From positions 28,119,630 through 28,183,629 of the forward strand of contig NC_135554.1 in assembly GCF_964340395.1 (NCBI RefSeq): DNA of 64,000 nt. Direction: 5' to 3'. The position numbers and the translations under genes are program-made. The notes beneath the pieces were generated by a model that ran no database searches, was not told the origin of the DNA, and saw nothing but the letters and a program-made list of their open reading frames with translations. This DNA is from Glandiceps talaboti (lineage: Eukaryota; Hemichordata; Enteropneusta; Spengelidae). Below, in pieces: positions 24,948 to 35,867 of this stretch; positions within the stretch are counted from its first letter, which is position 1; each line of letters starts with the position of its first letter.

Positions 24948-25192
24948 ATGTATGTATGTATGTATGTATGTATGTATGTATGTATGCATGTACGCACGCA
25001 CGCACGTACTTACGTATGTATGTATGTATGTATGTATGTATGTATGTATGTATGTATGTATGCATGCATACACGCACGCACGCACGCACGCACGTACGTA
25101 CGTACGTACGTACGTACGTATGTATGTATGTATGTATGTATATGTGAGTATATGTGTGTGTGTGCGCGCGTGTGTGTGTGTGTGTGTGTGTG
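24948..25192. repeat. Complex (TATG)n/(CGCA)n/(TACG)n/(GT)n microsatellite
   Basis: Blocks of TATG, CGCA and TACG tetranucleotides alternate over about 190 bp and end in GT and GC dinucleotides. The block order suggests stepwise C/T interconversion spread by slippage. All long frames here are artefacts. Confidence 0.97.
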
Positions 25193-26380
25193 ATGTTTGT
25201 GTCCTTTGCATATAAAAGTACGTGCGTGATTGCATGCATATGTTTGTTATTTAAGCCTGTATCTGTGTGCCCACGCAACAGGTAAGTCTATAATAGCGAG
25301 GAATATGTGATTGGATTGATAGAAAACGTAGTCGTGGGAGGGTGCCTGAACGTTGACCAGTGACCATAAAACCTCGAAGCATATAATTTATTTCTGTAGA
25401 TATGATTTGATTCATTTCATGTTGATATGTCACTTCTAGTTAACGAAATATTTTAATTCATCGAGAAATAATTAATAAATTATAATGTCAATTTTTCAAA
25501 TTGAAATTTTTTTTTATTTGTGTTGAACTGAATGCAAATAAAGATATCGATGTTGGCTTTTATATAAAGTAATGTAATTTCTGCTCCGTTATAAATCTAT
25601 ATATCCAGGTATTCAATTCCAAGGCACTAAATGTATATACATACACTAAATTCAAAATCTTGTTGACAACTGAAAACAAATAATCGATTTTCTAAAGGTC
25701 GCAAGTTGTTGTTTTTCTAGTAAGGAAAAGCATGTGCTTTATCTTTTAAGTAAAAAAATGTTCGATATGCCAAATTTAGTTGCAATGTGGATCAAAATAT
25801 CCAAAGAGTATAGATCTGAACAGCGACAAAGTCTTTGAAATGTCAACCTCTCCACATGTTTAGTCTACTTATGCTGCAACCCAAATTCGATGAACTGGGG
25901 GCATACTTTATCTTTTAATAAGTGTATTATATAATTATTTCTAATACTTTTATAAGATGAACGTTCTAGTAATACAGTGTGAATGACCTTTAATGTGAAA
26001 CAAATGAATATGACAAATCAATGTTGGTGGTACTAAAACGTTTAATTTAGTGACCTGGTGTTCTGTAGGAATATTAGCTAACGTAGGTAGATTGTATAAC
26101 TACTATTTATTTTCAAGTGGGAAGTTTTCAACGTCTGAGATGGTAAACGATAAGTCTAGAATATTTTACTCTTAATGTAGACAGGAAATAGACCATTCGA
26201 TGGCAAAATTTGGTTTTAACTTTAGACAATCGATCACAGTAGTTATTATTTCACTATTGAATGGTAAAGGAAATTTCTAAATATATATCAGCGCGGAACT
26301 GTGATCAATTACAGTAGTATTGAACTAGATTATCATGAGAGATCTGCTTCTACAAATTTTCCCTACAAATGTATTAGAAA

Positions 26381-26386
<6 letters not shown>
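25193..26386. other. Unannotated AT-rich DNA
   Basis: No gene or element recognised. Confidence 0.5.
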
Positions 26387-26415
<29 letters not shown>

Positions 26416-26465
26416 TGTATGTATGTATGTATGTATGTATGTATGTGTGTGTATGTATGTATGTA

Positions 26466-26496
<31 letters not shown>

Positions 26497-26550
26497 ATGT
26501 ATGTATGTATGTATGTATGTATGTATCTATGTATCTATGTATCTATGTAT
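26387..26550. repeat. (ATGT)n microsatellite
   Basis: About 164 bp of ATGT units with GT-rich and ATCT variants. Confidence 0.98.
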
Positions 26551-26742
26551 TTCATAGAATGATTCAAAAGAATGAGACCAATACAATTGAAAACAACACG
26601 AAGCACAATTGATTTGAACTTACAAATCTCAAAAACCGATAACAGAAATAACTTAACCTTTACATAAGCAAACACAATAACATGAACACTAAATCATTCC
26701 TCAGGGCTTTTGGTAATCAATACGATAAAATAAAAATTCTAT

Positions 26743-27325
26743 ATGCTCACTAAAGCTGTAATCGACACTGTTTTTTACAGATGTCTAGGTGGTATATTTA
26801 AAGCTAAATATTGTGTGTTAACAAGTAATAGAATTCCTTTTATAAAGCAGAGAAACATCTTGAAAGAAAATAATCGTTTACTGTCTGCTCCACCAGTGGG
26901 TTTCAATTACACGTACAGAAGGCGGCCTGCTGTAATTGCGATACAGTCTTCAATGATGGCCAATGCATATGTAAATTAGAGGATGTAGAAGATGAGAACC
27001 ACTTTCTTTTAATTTGTTCAGCATATGATCAACTTAGAAGTCAATATAGATCGGAGAATGTACGCAACCAGCTCAGTTACAATGGGTGTATAATATTGAG
27101 TAATTTCTATCAAGATATCTGGCTCAATTTACACGTAAATATGTACACGCTATACATACATGATATATGCTGAGAACATCTAAAATAGTATAGCCTATGG
27201 AATTCATTTGATCTATAAGCAGATATTTCTCCCTTTTGCTGTCTGTACGACAGCAATGTTATTTCTCGGCAGTAATTTTCTGCACGTGGGTCACTATAAA
27301 TGAATATTAAATCAGTCTTTTATTG
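26743..27325 (+). pseudogene. LINE relic 1: C-terminal cysteine region
   Basis: A frame through about 26926-27170 reads CNCDTVFNDG, CICKLEDVEDENHFLLIC and SAYDQLRSQY. The Cys pair followed by EDE.HFL..C..Y..LR is the C-terminal zinc-knuckle-like region of non-LTR retrotransposon polymerases common in marine invertebrates. The frame at 26743-26979 upstream (with QRNILKENNR) probably represents the preceding part in a shifted frame. No RT core is present, so it is a 5'-truncated, decayed copy. The next LINE relic begins within about 60 bp in the same orientation and ends with the same type of C-terminus. Confidence 0.65.
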
Positions 27326-27669
27326 AACTCAAGAGCTTGTGTTAAAAAAACCACAGAAATACAATATCATATTCTTACATATAGTATACAAGGATGCATG
27401 CTCAGTCCACTGTTATTTGTGTTATTTATTAGTGAACTCCAAAAATGAATCACAACGTCAGAATACTCAGGAATCCAAATTGATGAATTGTGTGATCTTT
27501 TCTACTAATGTTTGCTGATGATATTGTATTGTTTTCAAATACTGTCTATGGCTTACAAAGACTTATCAACATTTTGCAATGTTATTGTTTGAAATGGAAA
27601 CTTAAAGTCAATCTAGACAAAACAAAAATAGTTGTATTCAAGGGAGGAGGCACCCTAGCCCAAAAAGAA

Positions 27670-28929
27670 CCAGATTTAAACTGAATGCCTCCCGTAAGGG
27701 AATCACTAATTATGTAAATAACTCATTAAACTAAAAAACTATGGTAACAGGCTTTGTTTTTTGGACAAGCATGCTTTCTTAGGTTAATGTATGTAAGAGT
27801 GTATGATACTGCTTAATTACTGAATATCATTCATTATTCAAAATACTCATTAAAGGAAAAAGTTGTAGAAACAAACTTCATAGGACAGGTGCGTATTATT
27901 ATGATGTACGTATCATATTATACGAAATTTGAAGCTTGCATTTTTAAGATACAACCTAGTTACCTAAAATCATTAATTATGCAAATTTGTCATTAAAACT
28001 AAGCTATATAAAAGATTTTATACGACATATCCGCTTTGTTATGGTTAACGTATGTATGTACTAAATTGTATTGAAATTGAAGTATGCAGTCTTAAGATAT
28101 AGCCTAATTACCGAAAATCATTAATTATGCAAATTATTCATTAACAATGTAAAGTACATCAACTAACTTTATAGGACATACACAATTTGTTATGGTTAAT
28201 GTATGTACTGAATTGTATTGAAATTGAATATGCAGTCGTAAGATATAGCCTAATTACCAAGAATCATTAATTATGCAAATTATTCATTAACACAGAAAGG
28301 TACACCAACAAGCTTTACAGGACATATGTGATTGTTATGGTTAACGTGTGTACTGAATTATATTGGAATTGAAGTATGTATTCTTAAGATATAGCCAAAT
28401 TACTGAAAATCATTAATTATGCAAATTATTCATTAGCACTGTATGGTGCATCAACAAACTTGATAGGACATATGTGTTTTCTTATGGTTAACATATGTAC
28501 TAAATTATGTTGAATTTGAAGTATGTATTCTTAAGATATAGCCTAATTACCAAAAATAATTAATTATGCAAATTATTCATTAACGCCGTAAGCTACATCA
28601 ACGAATTTTATAGGACAAATATATGTTGTTATGTTGAACGAATATACTAAATTATATTGAAATTGAAGTATGCAGTCTTAAGATATCGATATTGCGTAAT
28701 TAGTTGATTTCATTAATATGCAAATTTCTCTAATTAAACATTAACAGATCTGGCTCAAAACCTAATCAGGTCTAGCTATTACCCTAAAGATTATATATCC
28801 CAATTTCATTACAATTGAGTCAGCCGATGTTTAGAAAATGATGACACAGACACACAGACAGACAGACAGACAGACAGACACACAGACACACCTTCCCCTT
28901 TTAATACCTCCCGTACCCTTACCTGAGGT
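27670..28929. mobile_element. Non-autonomous element with tandem core, inserted in a LINE
   Basis: It interrupts the LINE frame between a KE codon pair (ending 27669) and KWFYDGKK (from about 28930). Structure: a short left flank with CCTCCCGTAAGGG; about 7-8 tandem copies of a ~147-bp unit (27705-28735; five clear intervals of 148, 146, 146, 147 and about 152 bp); a right flank with GGTCTAGCTATTACCC; an (ACAG)n microsatellite (about 28849-28888); and a right end with a small hairpin (TACCTC and GAGGTA arms). There is no clear target duplication. This order is characteristic of Helitron/Helentron-derived elements such as bivalve 'pearl' and Drosophila DINE-1/HINE elements; the class is inferred from structure. 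No coding capacity. Confidence 0.7.
27705..28735. repeat. ~147-bp tandem array inside the inserted element
   Basis: The repeats share ATTAATTATGCAAATTATTC, then TATAGGACA, GTTATGGTTAA, GTACTGAATT and TTAAGATATAGCC blocks in the same order. The octamer ATGCAAAT recurs at 27979, 28127, 28273, 28419, 28566 and 28718. Two leftmost copies (near 27709 and 27830) are more diverged. The arrangement resembles a satellite monomer captured in, or spawned by, a transposon. Confidence 0.88.
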
Positions 28930-29960
28930 AAAAATGGTTCTATGATGGTAAAAAGATTGCCTGTGTAAGTTACTATAAATACCTTGGAATGTTATTTTCA
29001 TGTAGGGGTTGTTGGGGTAAGGCAGTCACTACTCTCGCCCAACAAGCAAATAAAAATATGTAAATTCTACGAAAATTTCGCATGAAACTTAGAAACCTTT
29101 CTCTAGCTTTAATCCTTAAACTTTTTGATGCTATGGTGAAACCAGTTTTAATTAATGCTTCTGAAATCTGGGGTTACAAAGAGTACTTGAGTATTTAGAG
29201 GGTGCAGTTAAAATATTGTCGCAAACTTATTGGTGTTAGAACAAATACCTCCAGTAATGCGATGTTGGGTGAATGTGGTAGAATACCTCTTTTTGTTGAT
29301 TACATATTAAACGTTGTATTAAATATTGGTTAATTTTGATTCACATGGATAACTCAAGGCTTCCCTGTAGGGCCTATAAAATGTTATACAATTTGGACAG
29401 ACAAGGTAAAATAACTTGGGCAAGTCATGTTCGCAACTTATTGCAAATATATGGTTTTAATTATGCATGGATGGCTCAAGAGGTTGCCAATCAAGAATAT
29501 TTTTTGTCATTATTTATGTCTAGAGTCATTGAAGTAGCACACCAGGAATGGCATACTGATATTCAAGAGGATAAAACACTTTGTCACTACAGAAACTTTA
29601 AGTCACTTTTAGAAATACATTACAGATTTACCAGACAAATATCTTATTTCGGCTATTGCACGTATTAGATGTGATAGCCAACTGGTATGTGTAAAAGGAA
29701 GACAGTTGAATATAGAAAGAAATGAGAGGATTTGTAAATTTTGCACTAAAAGTGAGGTAGATAATGAATTTCTTTTTATTTTGACATGCCCCTACTCTGA
29801 GGAATTACGAACCAAATATATTTTACCCCCTCATCTAGAAAACAAAACCTATTACACTTTTATTAAACTCATGCAGACAAAAGACAGATATGAAATTTAT
29901 TTTCAAAAGCTTTAAGAAAAGACAAAATAATAGCGAAATATAATTTTTGTTTTGAATTGC

Positions 29961-31216
29961 TACCTATGTGTACAGTGATCTTATTTGTGAAAGTTCTTTT
30001 TTGTCAAGTAACCTTTGAACCTATGAAGTTTATGAGGCTGTGAAATGTAACGAAAGGTCAGTGGCCTAGTTTATGCAAATAACCCTTAATTGAAAAAATA
30101 TAGCATACAACAACCTTGCCTAGTTTTGCATCCAAACACATGTTGATATACGGAAATAGTGGTATTTGCAATATAAATCTAGTCTCAGACTGAAGACTGA
30201 AGGTTGTTTACACAAAACAATAAAGAACAAATATTTTAATCCTTATTCAAGGTTTTGATTTCATTTTCTATCAAGTTAGTGGATAGCAATGAGGTTGAGT
30301 CGATTGCTACAGGGGTGAACGTGTGGCATTGTGTAGTAATATTTTAAAGGTTTCATAATTCGTACGAACAAAGGAGTAATAGATGATTTAGATTTTCAAA
30401 TACCAAAGAACCTAGTCAATATTATTCAAAAATGTAGTACAATACAAAACGTCAATGTATTTTATTTAGTCCTAAGAAGGAGAGGGGGGGGGCTATCATT
30501 TTCCACTGAATTGAGACAAATCAATATATCACTGCATAACACAAAAGCATTAGTATATCGAGATTCCACTCAAGTGTGTAACTCCATGTAATCACATGGA
30601 AAATTTCTTGTAACATGGTGACCTTTGATCTTGCTCTTTAGGATATCACAATTAAGCCATTTTTTGCATATCGCAGATACTTTGTAGCTTTTATGTGCGA
30701 CCATTGTTTTAACTCGTGTCTGAAGGAACAATAACAAAAGAAATATATACACATTATTGTTGGTGCTCATATCACTATTTACTGAATGGCGGATTTACAG
30801 TATAACTCAAAACATTAATACATATAGACTACATTAATATACAGAGCCTACATTCAAATGTCATTCATTATATTATCAGTAGTAAACTTTCTGTCAAGAC
30901 GTTGACTTTGACCACCATCTTTTATGTGACACACACAAAATAAATATCAATCATATAATTTTATTATCATGTATTTACAAACCCATCACTTCACAATTTT
31001 TACTTTATTATAATTCAGTGTAGCTTGTGTTTTTAATAGAGTTCGATAATCAACACCCTAGTTCAAAACTCTTGCCCCAACAATTTAATTGGGCAGTTTC
31101 ACGGATTGGGTGTAATATATATGGAACATTGTAAATCCTTCTCCATGGACGTGAGTCTCGTTTACCTTGTTACACCTTGATAGCTATTTAACCCTAAAAC
31201 CTGTCTAGAGGTTAAT
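29961..31216. other. AT-rich DNA with one partial repeat copy
   Basis: No gene recognised. 30238-30385 is a partial diverged copy of the repeat at 31217-31556. A G-run lies near 30482-30491. Confidence 0.5.
30238..30385. repeat. Diverged interspersed repeat, partial copy
   Basis: It shares the CCTTATTCAAGG block, a GAGGTTGAGT-like block and a TACGA...GATTTAG ending, in the same order, with the right half of 31217-31556. Matches are broken by many substitutions and small gaps. Confidence 0.55.
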
Positions 31217-31556
31217 GTTGTGAAAGAGAACCTCTACTTTCATTGGTATTTCTAAAATGATCGTATTATCAATACCTTGAGAAACATTACTTAAAATGTT
31301 AATAGCCGTTTTACGATTAACTATGTTATCAGGTAGGTCTTGATAACGGAAGGTTGACGACAATTGAGATTACAAACATTGTAGCCTTTATTCAAGGATC
31401 AGTTTCTCATTATCATGTCATTGATGTAGGCTATGGGGTTAAGTGAAGTTGTACAAGGGTAACTATCTGACATTGAGCAGTAGTATTTGATAAGATTAAT
31501 TGTTAACTCATACGAGAGGAGGAAACACATGTGATTTAGTTTATCAGGTAGGTCTC
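31217..31556. repeat. Diverged interspersed repeat, copy A
   Basis: It aligns over most of its length with 32056-32369, offset by 840 bp, at about two-thirds to three-quarters identity by eye. Shared blocks include TCTAAAATGATC, CAGGTCTTGA-like, and TTATTCAAGGAT. On the minus strand both copies can be read as related peptides (QDLP...QG..N.IILE). Codon-by-codon differences are spread evenly over the three positions, so there is no sign of coding constraint. Confidence 0.65.
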
Positions 31557-32055
31557 GAGAACCCACTCTTTGTATTCAATGATGTTGTAATATTCAACTA
31601 TTTAACAAATTCAAATTAAGAAAGTTACAAATATTTATTACCTTAGATAAATGATCCAAATATGAACGTCAGCTTTGATAGCGATCAACTACTACATTAA
31701 AACAACATAACAATCAGTCACGTTTGATACATGGAACACACGTGTTTCTTGTTATTCGAACAGAAATAACACCTCGGACTATATTACATAAACAATCTTA
31801 TTCAATGTTGCATCAAATACCATGTCAACGCATACGGACAGTTGATAAAGCTTATAATTCCTACATGTAGAGGAAGACATTTTGGCTTTTACATTAGTTT
31901 TGAAACTAAGTAAAAAGAAAGTCGTCATTCTACTACTACAAAAATATAGTACATTACAAAACGCAAAACACATTTTAAAAAATTTGAATTTAGATAATTA
32001 GGAATATATAGTATGTATATTTAGTTAGTGTTATGTAAAAAGGGTTGTGGTCACA
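31557..32055. other. Unannotated AT-rich DNA between repeat copies
   Basis: No gene recognised. The block TAGTACATTACAAAACG near 31948 resembles sequence that follows the other repeat copies (near 30436 and 32400), so a repeat end may be here. Confidence 0.4.
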
Positions 32056-32369
32056 ATGTGAAAAAGTAATCTCTATTTTGATCATTAGAGCTTCTAAAAT
32101 GATCTTATTATTAACACCTTGAAAGATAGTATTTCGAATGCTGATGACCTTTTTGCAATCAACTACTTCATTGGGCAGGTCTTGAAAATGAAAAGTTGCT
32201 GATAACAGATTACAGAAATTGCAAGCCTTATTCAAGGATTTCATTCTCGTTATGTATGTTGTTGCTTAGTGAGGTTAAGGGTGTATGTCAAGTATTCTGT
32301 AGTAGGACTTGATAAGATTGATAATTCATAAACGTATAGGAATAGTTGAATGTTGACCTGGTAGGCCAG
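32056..32369. repeat. Diverged interspersed repeat, copy B
   Basis: Partner of 31217-31556 in the same orientation. The 84-codon minus-strand frame over it (31990-32244) has no recognisable domain and no codon-position bias against copy A. I call it non-coding. Confidence 0.65.
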
Positions 32370-33959
32370 TATAATATCATGATTCCAATCCGGCAATGTA
32401 GTACAATACACAAATATAACGTTCAAATGAAGGTGATTATAATAGTGATAATACTGATTATATTATATAATTTACATGGTATGGTATGTTTCACATAAAA
32501 CATATTTATGTTCAAATGGCAATACGGATTAGAAATTTAAAAAATAAAATAAGTAATGAAACAATCGTAAAGACATCAGTCTGATAATCAACCATGAAAA
32601 CATGTATTCTAAATATAATAACAATTAAGTTCGATGCCCGTTTAATTATTATGAGGATCTCCGATACAAGTGGCCAACGTTGTATAATATTTATCAAGAA
32701 ATAATTGTTACGTTGTTGACATAACGTGTGTGCCTTACTTTATAAGGTCTGTCAAGAGGACCTCGTAATTTGACTTAATTATCACAATTACAAATTGTAA
32801 TAAACTTAAGTCTTTAGGAATTTACTAATTTAAGACATAGTGCAATTACTTCACCTGAAGTAACCTGTATGGCAGTAATAAATACTTCTGATATTAAATC
32901 AAGACTTGATCTTTTTCAGCACTTTACAGTACAAAACGTACACATATCGGGCATTGAGAAATACCTGTCGACATATTTGTATTTTCTCTAAGCATTACTT
33001 CAAGTATGTCTCAAGAACAAGGCATGATAATCACAGCAAGTGGGTAAAAAAGGCGAAATGTATATGTCAATCATTTGCAAAGTAGAATTTACTGAGGGCG
33101 TCAGTAGCTTTAAGTGAAACATAATTGCGTATGGCATGTAAGGTTTAATTTGAATTCGGTACCAGCAATAACATTCTACCGCACATTACAGGCTCAAAAT
33201 AGAACGAGAGTTATTCTCACGCGCTCCTATTGCATGTGTAGCGTGGAGCGGAAATCTTGATGTCAACCAAGAAATCTAAATATCGTTATTTTTGTGACGT
33301 CCCTAGGTGATAAAATGGCATTTCAGGTATCGATAATACTTCATATCAAATATGACTGTGTGACATACTGACACCTACTCTAACTCTAATCAAAACGTTG
33401 ACACAGTCTATTTCTCGTACTAAACCTCAAATAATTTATTTATGTCTTTTGATTCACTATGTTGTTGTGTATATACCAGTTAGACCACTATGTGTGAACG
33501 GAATTTAATACTTATTTTGATTTCACAACATCCCCGCTGAAAGCCACAAGGATATGTGATACTTCGTATTTCGTTGTTTTCTTTCGTTTGCTCTTTGTTT
33601 TGTGTACCTAGCATGAAAGTGGATGTATCAATTAACGTCTTGTATTACATATACTTACATCGATAACATGATATACATTTACCAATTTATGAATAACATA
33701 TATACTTGTTTTGTCATTGCCATGGAGTCATTGTTTACAGTTGAAATAGCTGCTCCCGAAAGACTTTTATCCGGTTGGAACGTTAACCCCTCTAGATGTT
33801 GACCTTGGAAATAAACTAATACTTAACCGGAGACAGTTCTTAAGAAGTCATCTTGCCTATTCATGTTTAGCTATTATATTCACCTTTTGTCAAACAGACA
33901 ACATAAGTAAATACATAACGCCATAAAGAATAACATATATTCGCTCAGTTTGTAAAATT
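32370..33959. other. Unannotated AT-rich DNA
   Basis: No gene, RNA or element recognised. Confidence 0.5.
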
Positions 33960-34025
33960 ATGGTAGAAAACCGAGTGAGATTATAAAGCGCTTTGAGCAG
34001 TGTGGGGAAACGCTATATAAATACC
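33960..34025 (+). mobile_element. L2/CR1-type LINE or SINE tail fragment
   Basis: AAAGCGCTTTGAGCAGTGTG followed by GAAACGCTATATAAATACC is the tail widely shared by L2-clade LINEs and their SINEs in aquatic animals. Nothing upstream is recognisable, so only the 3' end survives. Confidence 0.6.
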
Positions 34026-34044
34026 AATAGAATTATGAAAATAA

Positions 34045-34139
34045 ACCGGATCAGTTCTAGCCATTACCCTGACATTGTGTGTATCAAATGTCGTTTTGAG
34101 AAAACGATTACACGAATAGACAAAGACGCAGACCCACGA

Positions 34140-34174
<35 letters not shown>

Positions 34175-34177
34175 CAA

Positions 34178-34221
<44 letters not shown>

Positions 34222-34268
34222 GCACAGACAGACATCACTATAATGTAACGTTCCCTTACGAAAGGTAA
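34045..34268. mobile_element. Right end of the tandem-core element, second copy
   Basis: GGATCAGTTCTAGCCATTAC matches the right flank of the element at 27670-28929 (AATCAGGTCTAGCTATTACC). As there, an (ACAG)n/(CA)n microsatellite (34139-34233) and an end with TTCCCTTACGAAAGGTAAAA follow. The tandem core is absent. Two copies with the same order of parts support an interspersed family. Confidence 0.6.
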
Positions 34269-34759
34269 AAGTGTTCACAAGATAAGCAACATACAACATA
34301 CAGTCGCAACTAGTTATACGTACAGGGTGTCATACATTGTGATTATAATCCTCCAAACACCTGTAATCATGCCTAATCCAATTTAAAAGTTTACAAATTG
34401 ACTTGAGTATAGTCAGGGGTGTAGTGAATTAAAGTCATAATTCCTCGTTTAACATCTAGGTAGATGCCATGTGGGAAATCAATGCCATCGTCAAGGATAT
34501 TAAACGACTCAAGTCAAAGGTTGGCATAATTATTAATTGCATGGACAAGATATATGCAACAAAATCAATCATCATGTCATTGGATATCAGTAACCACAAC
34601 CCCCATCTCGATCTCCATCCCCACCCTTCATCCACCATAGCTTCGAACCACACTTATAAATATCTATGTATTTAAATCAAATTGACAAATGGCAATGAGA
34701 GCAAAATGTTTGAATGATGATGAAAACACTGAAAACCCGTTTAACACGTAACTATTATT
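34269..34759. other. Unannotated DNA
   Basis: A 68-codon plus-strand frame at 34469-34675 has no known domain. Nothing else recognised. Confidence 0.5.
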
Positions 34760-34791
34760 CTAATCTATGTTACCCAAGTAACATAGATTAG
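34760..34791. repeat. Perfect 14-bp stem, 4-base loop
   Basis: CTAATCTATGTTAC, loop CCAA, GTAACATAGATTAG. A perfect 14-bp stem with no mismatches, not followed by a T-run. Confidence 0.85.
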
Positions 34792-35867
34792 GCATTTAGG
34801 CATGTTCTTATTATTATATTTAAAATTCATGAAGGAATTTGGTGAAAATCAAAACATTACTATTCGCATATTGATACAACGAATCACTCCTACAAGTATT
34901 GGAGACTAAGTATTTTACCGTATAACAACTTCAGTCAGTCAGTTATACTTTATACCCAGCAAGAAACCACCTCTGGGGATGGGATGACACACCACTTGGT
35001 TTAGTGTGACCAATTGACCACATAATATATGCTGGAGCTTGAGAGAATGCCTGAATGGAGTTAACCTCGAGGTATACCATGATGGTTTGTTGCTAACTAA
35101 AGGTATAAAGCGTGTATATTGTAGCCATTACCCGTTCCTTAAAGCATAGTTAAATGTATTGTATGTATACCACCAGGGGAGTAATCTATAATAATGATGA
35201 TGATTATCACTGCTTTTTGGGAATACCGTTACCCCCCACTTGTGCACCAACGTCGTGTATATGTAATATACACCTACAAGTGATACCCATGCCGAGTCGA
35301 GGACACATGATACTCATGCCAAAGACTCGTGTTTTTACTTGACATATTGATAGAATGTTGACTCATGATCACATGATATTGTTCCGACTTCCTCAGGGAA
35401 AATATGTATCACATTGAACGAAATAAGACATGTAGAAACTAGCACTCTTCTGTATGATAATAAGTTCTCTTGGGAGCTGACTAATTGCCACACTGTGTGA
35501 TAGACTACAATACTTGTATTCGTATACCTACGTAACAATGACAGTACAACTCGGTGAAACACCGTTTATTCTTTGCACGCCATTGTAATCTCCAAAGAGA
35601 GATAAAAAGAACATCGGAGTGTTGAATCATCCAGTCGCTACTGTGGGCCTCATTAAATTTACCCATAGAATTTAATTACTTATTTTTTTCGAGTTCGATA
35701 TAAAATGATAAGAACTTGCTCCCAATGAAATTTAATTTGAAACCTTTTATTTCTACGTTTGGGTCCTGCACACAGGAACTTCGTCAGGAATCTAAAAACA
35801 AAACAAAAAATCAATGGATGATAAATAAAATGTAAACATTCTGTAAAAATACGAAAGTGGAAATCAT
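34792..35867. other. Unannotated AT-rich DNA
   Basis: Short frames without recognisable domains. The LINE at 35868-37810 begins (3' end first) at the right border. Confidence 0.5.

Larger units (their letters stand above)
27386..29960 (+). pseudogene. LINE relic 2: RT C-terminal half, interrupted
   Basis: Decayed non-LTR retrotransposon polymerase. Visible in order: motif B-like QGCMLSPLLFVLFI (from 27389), motif C-like FADDIVLFS (from 27511), KLKVNLDKTKIVVF (to about 27645). After a 1.26-kb insertion (27670-28929) it resumes with KWFYDGKK, YYKYLGMLFS, KLFDAMVKPVL, SEIWGY, and the C-terminal Cys region RICKFCTKSEVDNEFLFILT with CPYSEELR. It ends with a stop at about 29915 and a short 3' tail. 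At least three frameshifts and several in-frame stops make it non-functional. The region before motif B, including motif A and any endonuclease, is missing. Family: the same EDE-HFL-C-Y-LR type as relic 1. Confidence 0.82.

Noticed and set aside
31990-32244. Minus-strand frame as a duplicated coding exon
   Set aside because: Comparison with the related copy at 31217-31556 shows substitutions spread equally over codon positions, and that copy has a stop in the aligned upstream part.
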